Shown piece after piece: positions 33,601 to 46,300 of a DNA stretch of 64,000 bases. Both the position numbers and the translations under genes were made by a program. Origin of the DNA: Larus michahellis (lineage: Eukaryota; Chordata; Aves; Charadriiformes; Laridae); the NCBI RefSeq assembly GCF_964199755.1, contig NC_133897.1, positions 116,073,579-116,137,578 of the forward strand. The letters are read 5' to 3'. The notes beneath the pieces are model-generated. The model was given only the letters and a program-made list of their open reading frames with translations, made no database searches and had not been told where the DNA came from. Within the stretch, counting starts at the first letter, position 1. Each line of letters begins with the position of its first letter.

Positions 33601-34468
33601 TGTGGCCTAAACCATAGTAAGTACAACATATTTTTCCACAGTTCTCTTTTCAGTGCTCATTTCAGTTTATGCTGACAAATATTGCACGCTTTTTGTACTT
33701 GTCTTTTTGCACAGTTATTTTGAAAAAAGTATGGTAGGTGTTTAGGTCTGACTTAATTATTTGAGTTTGAGGGTTTTTTCCTTTGTCTCAGCAACAGCAG
33801 GGTAGAGTTAGGACAGGATTAGGATACGTAATTACATGTAAAAATAAATTAGTTCAGTTACTCTTGCGGGGAGGCACTGCATGCTGCTCCTTGATATGTT
33901 TATACATGTTAATTTATCACAGTTTCTAACAGGAAGGCTCTCAAGCAGTCTCCACATCCATGCCTTCCTTCTGATGGCACTCTGGAGCAGTGGGACTGCA
34001 CAGCCAAGCTGCTGTAGTATATCAGTCATCTCAGTTGCAAGGCAAAGCCAACACAGCTTTCAGTTAAACCTACAAAGGGCCCTACAGCATCCTCCATTTG
34101 CGCTTTGTGGAGGTAGGGGTCACGTCTGCAGTTGTGGTCTTTGGGAAGGGTCTCGGTATTGCTGCCTCTGAGCAGGGACAGTTTTCCTGGGGGTAAGCAT
34201 CGAGGTTGGGTGTTTCTGGGGAAGATGTTTAGGGAACGGGGGCTGAAACTGTTACGGACACAGTGCCTTTTGCATGCAAGGCAAAACCTTACAAGCAGTG
34301 TGCCACCCCTGCTCAGCAGAACTGGTGAGAGGTCTGTGGCTCGGCTAGAGCCAGGACAGCCACATGGGAACACCTCACACGCAGCGTGGCTGAGGGAGGG
34401 TCTGCATCTCCTGGTGGAGGCAGCAGGTCTGGGTGAAACCTGCCTAGGCAGGGCTTCCCCTTCATCTG
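27641..34468. other. Intergenic, no gene seen
   Basis: About 6.8 kb of unique AT-rich DNA. Short open frames (for example 33133-33396) have no recognisable domain, no splice-compatible neighbours and no Kozak or promoter context. Small (AG)7 tract near 32107. Confidence 0.5.
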
Positions 34469-35227
34469 TGTCCTGGTTTGAGGTAAAACAGAACCAGTTT
34501 TCTTTTCAGTAATTTTACTTTTCAGTTAAGCCTCTTCTAACTCTCTGAAATTAACAGCGTACTTTTCAGACAGTGTCCACTTCTAGCAGATAAGGTCTGA
34601 TATTTATAGTGAATACCAAGGAATGGTATGCAGAGGGGGTCTTGCTTATACTTATTGCTATAACAGCCAAGGTCAACTACCTTTGTTATGTGCCAAGCTG
34701 CAAGGTTGGAAGCAGAAAAAAGTGTAGAGGGGTCACACCTGCAGGGAGGTGCAGACAGGACAGGTGACCCAAAACTGACCAACAGTGTATTTCATCCCAT
34801 CTGCCCCATGCTCAGTATAAAAGCTGAGGGATCAAAGGGGTCAGCCCCTTTCTTCAATGGCCGGCGTCTGAGGAGGACTCTGTTCGTCTGTCTTTGATCC
34901 CGATCCATGCATTCCTGAATCCAGATCTAGAATCCAGTTCCTGTCCATTGCTGAGTCCAGTCTGGGACTTCCCCAGTGCCTGCCAGTGACGTCATCCTGG
35001 GAGCTTGATGCTGTTTTGTATATACTGTATATATTTCATTATTTTCTTATTAATATTACTGTCTTTCTCTTATTACTATTTTTTATTAATATTTCATTAA
35101 AGTAGTTAAATTTCTTTTCAACTCATAAGTCACTCTCTCGCTCTCATTTTCTCTTCTCCCTGAAGGGGGGAGAGATAAAAGAGAGCATCTGTCATTCGTT
35201 TTAGTGGCCAGCCCAGCCCAAACCACA
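34469..35227 (+). mobile_element. Solo LTR of an avian endogenous retrovirus
   Basis: Starts TGTCCTGGTTTGAGGTAAAA and ends near CAGCCCAAACCACA, about 759 bp, with the terminal bases forming an imperfect inverted repeat. It has a TATAAAA box at 34816-34822, a G/C-containing R region after it, and an ATTAAA poly(A) signal at 35096-35101, all in plus orientation. No internal retroviral sequence flanks it, so it is a solo LTR left by recombination. The bases TCTG occur just outside each end, compatible with a partly decayed target duplication. The family assignment is from memory of the terminal sequence. Confidence 0.8.
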
Positions 35228-36737
35228 AGTCTGGCACACTGAGTTCTCCTCCACCAGAAGTAGTGATCTTGTCTTTGGTTCCTCCACTGTTAGAAGGGCA
35301 AAGCAAAGCAGCATCTCAACAGGGAGAATTTTCTTCACCTCCCAGAGGGGAGAGAGAAAAACAGGGACCTGAACTGTTGACTTCATGTGAGCCAGACAGG
35401 TCTTACAGGCATAGCTTTGCTCTACAGACCCACACTGGGTGTTTGGCCTGGTGAGTGTGAAAGGTCTTACCTTCCCTGGTAGGATGCTTTGCATGCAGTG
35501 GTGATGTAGGAGGTTCTACCTGAGCAGCCAAAGCAACAAATCCATAGCACCCCGTTTGAGATGTGTGTCCCCTTCACCCAGCACACCCAGCTCCACCACT
35601 GAAAGCAACCTTGTCAGTAGTTCAGTTTGTGAGATGAGTCCAGTCCAGTGGCATTGCAACAGGTTCAGGAGCTCTGTTCCCTTGTGTTCCCTGTTCTGTA
35701 CTTGGGTCTTCCCCAATATTCAAGGCAGCAGCCTTCAGGGTACAAGGTGAAGCTTGTCACCACTGTACCTCACCTGGCTATGGAAGGGAGGGTAGTTTTG
35801 GCAATGTGAGGACTATGCCAACAAGCCTGTGAGGCAGAGCACTTCTGATTTAGTGTGTCCTGATGTAATGGGTGCAAGATGTTCTCAGATCAGAAAGTGG
35901 CACTCACAAAGTATGGATTCCTGTGCTTCCCGGGTACCAGATTTGATGTGGCTGTTTTAATTTCCAGTTCTATATGAAAAAATTTGTTTTTATTAAAGAA
36001 CCCTAAGCTGCTTAAAAAGATAATTAGCTGCCCACCACCACCAGGATTTTGATGGAAAACTTTTAAATAAATGTTGTAGAAGAAGTGTTTGCCTAGGATC
36101 AGAATGGTAGTTTAGGAGAATGGCACTGTAATATATTAAAGAAGTTTTGCCCAGGAATGCTTGAGACATTAAAGATTACCTTGGTACTCTAAGTTGTTAA
36201 ACTAGGTGTCTGTGGAAAGAGAAGCAAATTCTGTGTTCAGTACATCGGCCTTTGCTGTACAATGCATCCAGCAACATTAGTATTTACCTTGTACATTATT
36301 TTCTCTGTTTTGGAAATGTAAATATGTACTCGTAGCTATAAGATCATGTTAATAATTTTATCAGGAGATCAGTTCACCAGATCTTGCAGCTGAACTATTG
36401 CCATGGTCATGACTTATAATTAAAGAGGAGATTTTGGCTATGCCATGAAATAGGACTCCAGTGAGATTGGTCAAATATATAATAGGTGAGGCCTTGAACT
36501 GAAGAGACTCAGTGAGTCAGAGTGATTTGGTAAGTGACATGTTTTTCATGGTGCCTGTATAAGAGAATGACTAAGAAACCCAAACCCCAGTATGAGTATG
36601 CAAATAAAACCCTTTGCTCATATCCTGGTTCAGTATTTGGATCCCCAGTTTGCCAACCCTTTTTCTAATGTTGAAATGAAATCCACACCAAAATAAATGG
36701 TATTCTACAGTTCTGTTCCAGCCTGTTATCCACAATG
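35228..36737. other. Intergenic, no gene seen
   Basis: Unique sequence between the solo LTR and a CR1 tail. The section 36240-36400 is AT-rich and low in repeats and may be part of a conserved noncoding block, but this cannot be judged without alignment. Confidence 0.45.
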
Positions 36738-36806
36738 TCCGTAGATTGGACTAGATGACCTTTAAAGGTCCCTTCCAACTCAACACGTTCTATGATTCTA
36801 TGATTA
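36738..36806 (+). mobile_element. CR1 LINE 3' tail
   Basis: Contains GATGACCTTTAAAGGTCCCTT and ends in TTCTATGATTCTATGAT, the octamer repeat that ends avian CR1 elements. Only the last 70 bp is present, typical of strong 5' truncation. Confidence 0.9.
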
Positions 36807-36959
36807 AAGAACACAAGGAACACTGACAGCAACAAAATATTTCCAGTCTGAGGTAGAAATAATTTTTAAACAAAAGGAGGAGAAATATGTCTCCTTTGGA
36901 TTCAGACCACAAATGGGACATCTCAAGTATGTGAACTTGAGAGTCTTTAAACTTTAGAG

Positions 36960-37340
36960 TTTAAAACAGAGATCTGCAAATAATTTCAGCTATATGGCTT
37001 TTGCTGCACATGTCCTAACACAGAGTGCTTGCTGCAGCAAAAGTGCAGTGCAATAATTACTTGCAAAAATAACTTCTCTCTCTGTTCACATTCATCCGTC
37101 ATCATTAAAGGGCTCTTGTAACATTAAATGCAAGTCTGCTGTTAAAGTGATGGTTGTAATGAGAAAAGGAAAAGATACTGCGTTAACATCTGAATAAACA
37201 GGAGATGATCCATGAGTGATTGGTCAAGATTATTTTCACCCATCGTTTTAATGTGCAAGTCAAAAGTCTTCTTAGTAAAGAGAGAGCAGCTTTGGGAGGT
37301 GACTGAACTCATAGTGACATGTCATTTTAATATTTGGCTA
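36960..37340. promoter_or_regulatory. Candidate conserved noncoding element
   Basis: Repeat-free sequence with many homeodomain-like words (caataattac, cattaaagg, gtgattgg) and a perfect TGACATGTCA at 37315-37324. The word content and lack of decay resemble developmental enhancers, which are expected in the gene desert beside TGIF1. This is pattern judgement only. Confidence 0.25.
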
Positions 37341-40300
37341 AGCAGAAAAGCCTTCTTTTAAGTTTGGAGGGGGATAGCTTAAAGCGCAAACTATTTTGTT
37401 GCTACTGTTCCATTCAGGCAAACTTTCAGTGTAATCGAAACAATATCCATTGTATAGCATGTCTTTTCCCTGTTGTTGTCAGAAATATTTCTATGAAAAT
37501 CAAATGTTTTTCTTTCTAATCAGAAAGACAGTGCCATGACTTCCAGAGGACACCCAGACAGAAAATCTTCGGTTTTAATCTCAGCTCCTATGTGTCTTTT
37601 TTAGCTTGTTTCCCTTCTCTGAAGGGCAGCAATAGCTGCCTACATAACTTCTCATCTCTAAGGATGAGTCCTCGTTCTTGTCTGGAATGTGGAAGGGAGC
37701 AAGAAGCCAGCAGAGCCCATCAGGTCCAATATTTGGTGAGCCACTGAGGAGGGAAGAGGAATTGTTCTGAAGCCCCACTATGTCAGGTCCTCTGCACATG
37801 AATGCTGACAGGCAGCACCAGATTTGGGTGCCACCTCAGTATTACTGTTTTCTGGAACTTGTTATATATTTTGTGATTATGGGAAGATTTTTACCCCAGT
37901 GTCTCCACTGAATCTACTTGTCACCTAGGCCCTCAGCCGCCTTTAGTATTTTCTTCCCTGATGGTAATATTTGCCCTCTCCTGGGCTCTGCTAGTTCACT
38001 CAGTAGCTATATACAGCTGTCTGCTGCAGGACCTTACTGGCGGTATAGGTGTCTCTGCCTCTGAAAGCCCATGCAGGGTAGCAAAACAATCCTAAACTGC
38101 CCAAAGTCCTGCCCTTAGTCACCTAATGATGTTGCAACACAGCCTTTGACAACAAAACCTATGCACAGGAAACTATTTTGTGTAGCAAGTATTTGTCCTG
38201 TGTATTACTTCTAGGTCACAATTTTACCTTGAAATGCTCTGTATGACACATTTGTGCCTGTACAGTTAAAACATGAATTAAAATCTGTAGGTAAGAACGA
38301 ATCTGCATGAGTGAGGATGAAAAACAGCTTAAAAAATTTAAGAGGCAAAGCTAGAGAAGATTAGAAACAGGGCAGTGCCATCCCTGCCAGGTAAGTCTGT
38401 CACCTTTTCTCACACCAGTTGCAGGAGTTTCCAGCTTGTTCCCCACCCACCTCCCATGTGCTGTGCTTACCTGGTCTCTCCCCAGGACCTGTGCCCCATA
38501 CAGCACTGCTGATCACAGCTGTTGTCTCTTCCAGTGCCAAACTGTGAGCTCCACAAGCTGTTCTTCCATCCATCCATCCGTCTGTCCAATCATCCATCCA
38601 TCCTTCCCTCCCTTCCTCCATCCCTTCCCCACAAACCTTTGTCTTTCGCTTTCCCAGACCCCATCCTGTCTCCCGGGGGCAGCACATAAAGGACAGTGCT
38701 CATTAGAGGGAAAAGAGGAGACTTGATGTAATCGCCTATTTTCTAGGTAGAAAAAGCAGGGGGGCACAGAAGATGATAAAGTTTTAACTTGATGCTGTTA
38801 ATTTTACAAAAAAAATGTGTTGTATACACATCTGAATGGATTGTGCCAGCCATATGGATAGCAAAACTTCTGGTTTCTGGGAAGTTTCTTACTTCTGCTT
38901 TAAAATGGCTGTCAGAGTTCTGGGGTTACATTGTTAAAACTGACCACAGAGGAGTGGAATAAACGCAAACTCTTGATCCACATGAAATATTAAGTAAACT
39001 TCTCAATTAAGCAAATCAGCAGAACTGACATGTGGTTTGATCTAAATTTTCCTTTGTGGTTTCTTTTGTCTCAGTCTGATGACGCTCCATACGGTCAGTT
39101 CTGTTCTTGCCCTCACTGGGAATGATTCTCATGTTTTTCTCCCAAAATTGCGCCTGGGCTCACCTACCCCATGCTCCTTTGTTCTGTGTTTTTCCATTGT
39201 CTCACCACTCAGAAAATGACCAGCCAGTGCCTTTCTGAACATGCTGTTCCTGTTTCAGCCGAATTTCACCATCTTGTTCCATCCCTTGCTAACCTTTCTT
39301 CTCTAGCCATTATGAACATGAACGGTTATATTTGTCCTATTGGTGTCTCCTTTCAAGACCAGGAACTTTCTCCACGCTCCAAGATATCGCAGCACAAAGT
39401 AATTTGGGATTCTCAAGTAGAAAAGATGAAGATAATAGCTTTCCTCATCTGTCAGATATACTGATGCCACACTTCTATGGTGCTCTCAGCAGCACGCTAA
39501 TTTCTGCCATTCACTGCTACCGGAAGACACTAATAATCCCGGCTCCCTTTTCGATACCAGTAACTTTCATCTCTCTACTCAGCTTGTCTTCCCCATTTGG
39601 CCTTTTTCCTGAGCCACATGCAAGCAATTTTGGTCTTTGTATTAAACTAAATTCTCTCCTTCCTTCAGAACCCCCCAGCCAACTTCTGCTTGCCTCCCTC
39701 TGACTCATACCAGTAGGCTCTTATGTATTCCCATCACTTAAGAAGCTCCCCTGTAACATTTGGTCTGGAGTCTCCGTCATCACTATTATTGTCCATGGCA
39801 CAGATTTCCTGAGCTCGCTCTGTAGTGGGAGCCCCTCTGCACTCTCCTCTGATCAATCGCTCCTTTCATGTTGACAGTCCGACTGCTTCCTGTTGAATCT
39901 CAAAAGCTCCGTTTTCAGCGAGCAAATCATGAAAGCACCTTTGTTTCATCTTTCTGGGTTTTTCACCAAATACAGTTGAAACTAATTTTAACCTTTGTTA
40001 ATCTTTCACAGTAGGTAATAAATAACAGTATTACTAATGCTTTATTTTCTCTTGATAGTTTTTATGTGTTCTTGAACTCGGTACCACCGTGTGTACTAAT
40101 TATTGCTTAAATACTAGTTATGCAGACATCTTCCCCATTAGGATAGCTGCTTCCTTTAATCCATAGTGATTCCCTTTTAGTACCAAGACTTCTCTGCCAT
40201 GGCAGCCCAGAAAGGTCGTATTAGACTGTGATGTTTGGTCTTAATTCTTTCTCCTCTGCAATCGTATCAGCTTGCACCAAAATGTGTTTCAGTTGGGTGT

Positions 40301-42957
40301 ATTCTGACTGCTCGGACTGGATCAGGAGCTGTGAAAAGATTATCTTGTGCTGTTCTGTGGATTCACGGAGCTTAGACAGAAACTGGGACTAGAAAGGCAT
40401 GGAATGTGGCACAGGCTGACATCGCTGAAATTGGCTTAGAAAGCTGAGAAGAGGCAGGCTTGTACAGAAATGTGTCAGGCGAAGGGGAACGTGCTGACTT
40501 GCATAGCACCAAAGCTAAGAGCAGGATGTCTTGGGACACAGCAGATATGCAAAGGGCTGCCTGGGTCAGACAGCTGAAAATGGACCTATCATCTGGAGTG
40601 TGGAATAGGCTCAGAGTACTGATTCCAGACAATTTAAAAGATGGAGAGTTGAGAACAAGCAGGCTTGTTGCATAACGCAGACATGCACCAGAGAATAAGC
40701 CACTGGATCAATGCCTTGCCACCAATGGAACCACAGATGTGGAGCCAGAACTAGTTCACTTTCATGACTTGCCATACCCATGCTACTTCTGCCAGGATCT
40801 GGGGTAGGGACAGATGAATTCTCCCACAGTACGCTGTAAAAACATCGACAGAGCTACACAACTTACTGCAGCGTTACAAACCCTGAGCACCACATCTGGA
40901 AAAATGGAACAGGGTGAATGCATGACTTGGCTCACGCAGACACTTGTACAATCCCTTTCCCCCAGTGCTTGCCCATTATCCTGTTGATCTCCGTTATGGT
41001 GAGCTAATACAATAGGAGTGTATTGAAGACCTTCAAATTAATCCTGTACTGGAGAGGCGCTCTGGCTGGGGAGCTGAGGGCAGGGAAAATCCACGCATGG
41101 AAAAGCAGCATGATTTAAAGGCATGGAGTCATGTCTGTTGGCATGCTTGGGCTGTGGCATAGCAGCTCTGCTGAGCGGGAGCTGAAAATTGGCAAGATTA
41201 GTGTCTGAAGGTGGGGTTGGGCAGGAACCTGAGCAGAAACAAGCATAATGTGTAGTACAGACTTGGTATGTTCCTAAGTACCACCCCACATCCCCCCACC
41301 CCCCACTTTTTAAAGTTATTTAGGCTTGACAGATGCTAATCCTCTAAATTGGGCTTAAATCTTGAAACATTGCTTTAGGTGCTTTGGCACTGAAGACCAT
41401 TCTAGGAGTCCTTGAGGAGCTCATCCACAGTTTTCCACATTTTAGGCCTAGGCTGTGCCTGCTTTATATGGCTGTGGCTATCCTTCTGTTGAATATTTAA
41501 GGACTGTTAGAAGAGGGAACAGGTCAAGAGGCAGAAAAAATGTATATGACCTGTACATTACAGTTGCTTTCCCAGGTTCAGATTTGCCCTGTGGCCTTTT
41601 CCCAGCTGGGAGAATTTTTGATGTGCAGTTTCTTCCTGAGTTATGCAGTGAAGAAGTTCATCCCTTGCCTGCACACACCTCAGCCTCATCAGCAATTAGT
41701 TATAGCTGTGATGGAGGTTACACTTACTCTCCACTAGATGTATAGTGGAGGAGACTGTAGACGAAGGGCAGAAAAAAAGGTCTTTCAGTCAAGCTCCTGT
41801 TGCCTGTGTGTTCTCAAAACCTAGAGATATTCACCAGCTAGAAGTCTAGACCCAAGTGGAAGTGGAGAGTGTAGACAGCCTCTTTGTCTTAACAATGTCC
41901 TTGCAGAACATGATATCCAAACCTAATTGACAGAAAATCAGGAAACCAGCACCTTAACCCTGCCTCTCCATTATATCTAGATAGAACAGTTGCCCTATGT
42001 TAAAAAAAAAATTTTTTTTTTGAAAGTTCTTTATGGCTGGGATAATTTGATATTAACATATCAATTTTTGCATTCCCATCCACCCTCTAGGTAGCCCCAT
42101 TTAACTTGCACTTATTTGCAGTGACCTCTGGATAGCCAGAGATCATGCTGTCACCTTGAGATTTTATCCTTAAGAAGAGGACCTGTTAAGAGTTCCTTTC
42201 CGTTTATATAATTTTCTGTCCACGGAGTCATAACATCTATTCATACACCAGACCTGCACAAATGTGAATAACTTATTCCTTGAAGTGGGATATATAATCC
42301 TTAATAAGTCGACCCCTCTGTTAGGAATTGCCATAATGACTAATGCAGCATATGAAGTCCCACCACCAGTTTGCATCTGCAGTTCACAAGTACTATACCC
42401 AATAGAAAGATAATGTTTTGTATGTAAAAATGAGACTATTGTCCACCATCATATGAGAAGGGAAACCTCTTAATTGAACAAGAAGAAATGACCATAATAA
42501 GGGTATGTACAAAGTAGAAAGGAGGTAGAAAAATGAAAATAATTTTGAACCCACTTTTACAGTTCAATAAGAAGAATGCTTCCTAGGGGAGAAGGCAGGC
42601 CTGGCTGCTTCTAAGGAATTCTTTGCTTTGAACAAAATGCACAAATTGTGTTGGGCTTCACACTGAAAAGGCCCATTGTCACGTTCTTCAGCAACTTCTG
42701 AGTTCCAGAGCCAGTACATACACTGACTCTGTCTGCCCCCCCCGTGTCTTCCCATGAATCTTGCCCTCCTTTAACAGTCCAGCTTCAACACGAAGAGTAG
42801 AAAAAGATCTCATTCTAGAACCATTTCTGGTGTAAGAGCCTTGAGCCTTCTCAGGCTCAAAAGGAAGCTGCACCCAGGTTTCTACTTGCTCTTTGTAAGC
42901 TCTAGATACTAAACTAAAATGCAAAGGGCATGAATCTTGTCAGTCGTGGTTTTGCAT
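37341..42957. other. Intergenic, no gene seen
   Basis: About 5.6 kb of unique sequence. It contains the CATC tract at 38565-38637 and an A10T10 palindrome at 42002-42021. Open frames here lack family features. Confidence 0.5.
38565..38637. repeat. (CATC)n/(CCTT)n degenerate microsatellite
   Basis: Reads TCCATCCATCCATCCGTCTG, later ATCCATCCATCC, then CTTCCCTCCCTTCC. Imperfect tetranucleotide tract. Confidence 0.9.
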
Positions 42958-42959
42958 GA

Positions 42960-43384
42960 GAACATAGAATGGTTCAGGTTGGAAGGGACCTTAAAGATCA
43001 CCTAGTTCCAACCCCCCTGCCATGGGCAGGGACACCTCCTACTAGACCAGGCTGCTCAAAGCCCCATCCAGCCTGGCCTTGAACACTTCCAGGGATGGGG
43101 CATCCACAGCTTCTCTGGGCAACCAGTTCCAGTGTCTCTCACAGTAAAGAATTTCCTCCTAATATCTAATCTAAATCTGCCCTCTTTCAATTTAAAACCA
43201 TTGCCCCTCATCCTATCGCTACACTCCCTGTTAAAGAGTCCCTCCCCATCTTTCCCGTAGGCCCCCTTCAGGTACTAGAAGGCTGCTATAAGGTCTCCCT
43301 GGAGCCTTCTCTTCTCCAGGCTGAACAGCCCCAACTCTCTCAGCCTGTCCTCATAGAAGAGGTGCTCCAGCCCCCTGGAGCCCC
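42960..43384 (-). mobile_element. CR1 LINE 3' fragment (about 425 bp)
   Basis: Begins on the plus strand with CATAGAATGGTTCAGGTTGG and continues GGAAGGGACCTTAAAGATCA, then CTGCCATGGGCAGGGACACC and CTGGCCTTGAACACTTCCAG, to CAGCCTGTCCTCATAGAAGA: the reverse complement of the CR1 3' end. It is the longest young CR1 copy in the window and is little diverged. Direction is minus. It includes part of the 3' UTR and the very end of the ORF2 region. Confidence 0.97.
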
Positions 43385-46300
43385 CTGCCACTGTGCTTGT
43401 ACTTAATTCAATGCTGTCCATCCTTGCTAAACACATTCAGGGTATGACTGCTGGACTCAGCCCATGAAGGCGTGGGACACGAGTTAGGCCCAAAGACATC
43501 ATCACATTGTAGACTGCATGTGGCTTTAGGCTGGAAATAACAGCAAAGCTGTTCAGCTCAGCCCAGAACATTAGATATAAGTATTCCTGAAAGAAAATTA
43601 AAAAGGCCACTCTAGACGATGATGAAGCATGTAAGCAGTTAGGACAGGAAAAGTACAGTTCACTCTGTTAAGAGTTCAAAGTCTAAATTCAGTATGGCTT
43701 GAAACCTGGAAGTCTTAAGTTCCTTTGCAAAACCTGTCTGTCTATGCTTATGGGACATTGGTAGATGATTAAGTCATTTGTTACCTTAGTTGTCTCATGT
43801 TCTCAAAAACAGAAGTTCCTTTCAAGCACTGTAGGATGGAAACAGATCTTCACTTGTTAAAAAGGGAGTTGCAGGCACAGAGCCAAAATTTGCCTGTCAA
43901 ACTTGTATGAGTACTGGATTTACTTGTATGGATGCAGACTAGGATTTGGCCAATACAGCTTGTCACAGTCCCAGGTGTTTTAAATGGCAATAACATGCTG
44001 TACTCTGGCTAGCAGTTAGTGCAAGGATTGAGGGTGTCTTGGCGGTAAGGTCAATAAAGTGTAGTTGACTCAGTTCCTAGGCTTATAAAACCAGTCTTGC
44101 TGAGGCTTCGGTGCTACTTTCACCTACGTGATTCATGGTTACATTGTCACCTGCAGCTGTAATTACCTGGGTTAGACGCGAGGCTCTCTGGGAACCTCTC
44201 TGAGGGCTCTCAGTAGCTCACTAATTCGCGCTACTCTAGGAATTGATTCAGACCTCGTTTCCTCTTTCTCTGTGTGGAAGGTCTTAGGCTGGTGATGCAT
44301 GTAACCATTTAACCCAGTCACCTCCAGCTACACGCACACATTGGTTCTGTCCATTCAGGCACAGCGCCAAAGCAAGATGCCTATGTAAAATGGACTTCTT
44401 TTGCAGCTGCAGTAGCACAACATAATAAAAGCTGCATAAGATGAGATGAGCTCTTTTAAGCCACAGTTTCTGACATCCAAACACAGCACGAGGTCTCTGA
44501 GGAGACATTAGAGCTGCAGATATACCAGGGTGCAGATCTGTAGGCTCTGCGGCACAATTGACGTTAAACAGCTAGATTTCATCCATGCCTGGAAGGGTCA
44601 GCAGAAACCTCAGCACTCCCACAAAGGGAAAAAAAAAATCCTGTGGTACTTTATGAGAGGCTTTCCCTGATCCTCTTCACAATACACTGATGTGGAAGCC
44701 TTACTACTAAAAGCAGATAGCTGCTGAGGCTGGAAGCTAGTTCTCTCACCTGGCTGCTTGGAGGGCTGTGGCTCAGCTACAGCCAGAAGCACGCAGACCA
44801 TATGGTGCCCAGATGACGTCTAATACCATTTATTTAGTGGCCTGGAGATCTGATGTTCCACTGGCTGGCAAAAGGAACAACTTCCCTCTAAACAACAGTT
44901 ACTGACAGGTGCCAGCGCTTGTGTTTGCTCTTTTGTGATACCATGCCCGTGTAACGCAGCCAAGAGCTGCATGGAGGAGCCATGCAGACAATGTCACAGA
45001 ACGATGATTAGCGACTTGATGACAACATAAGCCAAAATACAAGATAAAGCACAGCATGTAGCTAGCAAACAAGGTACAATTGTCTCCTTTTGTCATTAGG
45101 CTGTGGGATAAGAAAGGATGAGGCAGCCTTGGAATATTTTGGTTGCCACTTGTTATCTAGAGGACTGCTAGCAGAAAGCTGCTAAATCAGCCTAGCCAAA
45201 GCCAGAGAGGCTGGAGGAAGCTGTTCAAACACAGCTTTTTTCACCTCTACTGAAAAAGTGCTTATTCCTTTTATTATGGAAATGCCTTAAGGCATTACAT
45301 TTTCACACACCCCCCCTCCTCTGTTTTGCTAGACACTGTACAAACACAGAGCGAGACCTACTCACCTGTCTGGAGCTCTGAGAGCATTGTGAGCACTGAC
45401 ACGGAAGCTGCTCTTCAGCCAGCTTTTTTTTCAGTGTAGTAAGAGGAAATATGCTCAGCCAAATAGCAAAATATCTACTGAAGTCAACTCATGAGTCTCT
45501 CTCTCTTTCCCAATAAAGTCGTAGCTTATTTCAGGAGTCCAAACTATTTTTGTCCATGGATTACAGGCCAGACTAGTTTTGCACAAAGTTTCTATCTTAA
45601 CTCTGCTCTTATTTATTACTTCGCTACAGTAATAGCATATCGTATAAGATTATATAAACCAAGATTGTACTGTGCAAAGGGCCCCAATTTATTTAATCAA
45701 TGTCTCATAGTGTCTGGATGATTACATACCAAATGCCAGGGGCAAAACAGCAATAAAAGCAACAAGACACTAGAAGTATTGTTCAGATAGCTGTGTAATA
45801 ATCTTAAGCAATTTAATTTTCTGTGTTGAAAGTTAATTACTTACTTTAGGGAAAGACCAATTTAATGTCTTCAGTCAACTAAGTGGCTAAGATTCATTAA
45901 AAGGAACCCATATTACAAATACCTTCATGCCACATTGCTTTTATTTCCAGGGATAAAAACTTCTTGCCCCCTACCCCCAACCAGCTTCTATTCTAAACAG
46001 ATTTTATACAGTCCTTTTCTCCATAGCTTCTGGGAACAAAAGCTTGAAACAAACCTTTGTGGACTGTGTAAGAACATGCCCAGATAACACAGGTGTCTGT
46101 CATCAGCCGTGTATAGCAAAGAAATGCAAGGAGATTCACCAAATGAAAATTTCAACAGCCACAGAGATAAAATGGGGCAAACTGTATAGCAAAGTCATTA
46201 ATGTAATATTGTTTAGAGTCAGAAACTCAAGCAAACTATGCCTTTAAAAAAATTGCAAAAAAACCCAACCCAAACCTAAAAACAGCAGAGTCAGGAAATG

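Noticed and set aside
34132-34512. 126-codon open frame running into the solo LTR
   Set aside because: No domain recognised; it ends within LTR sequence and has no splice or promoter context.
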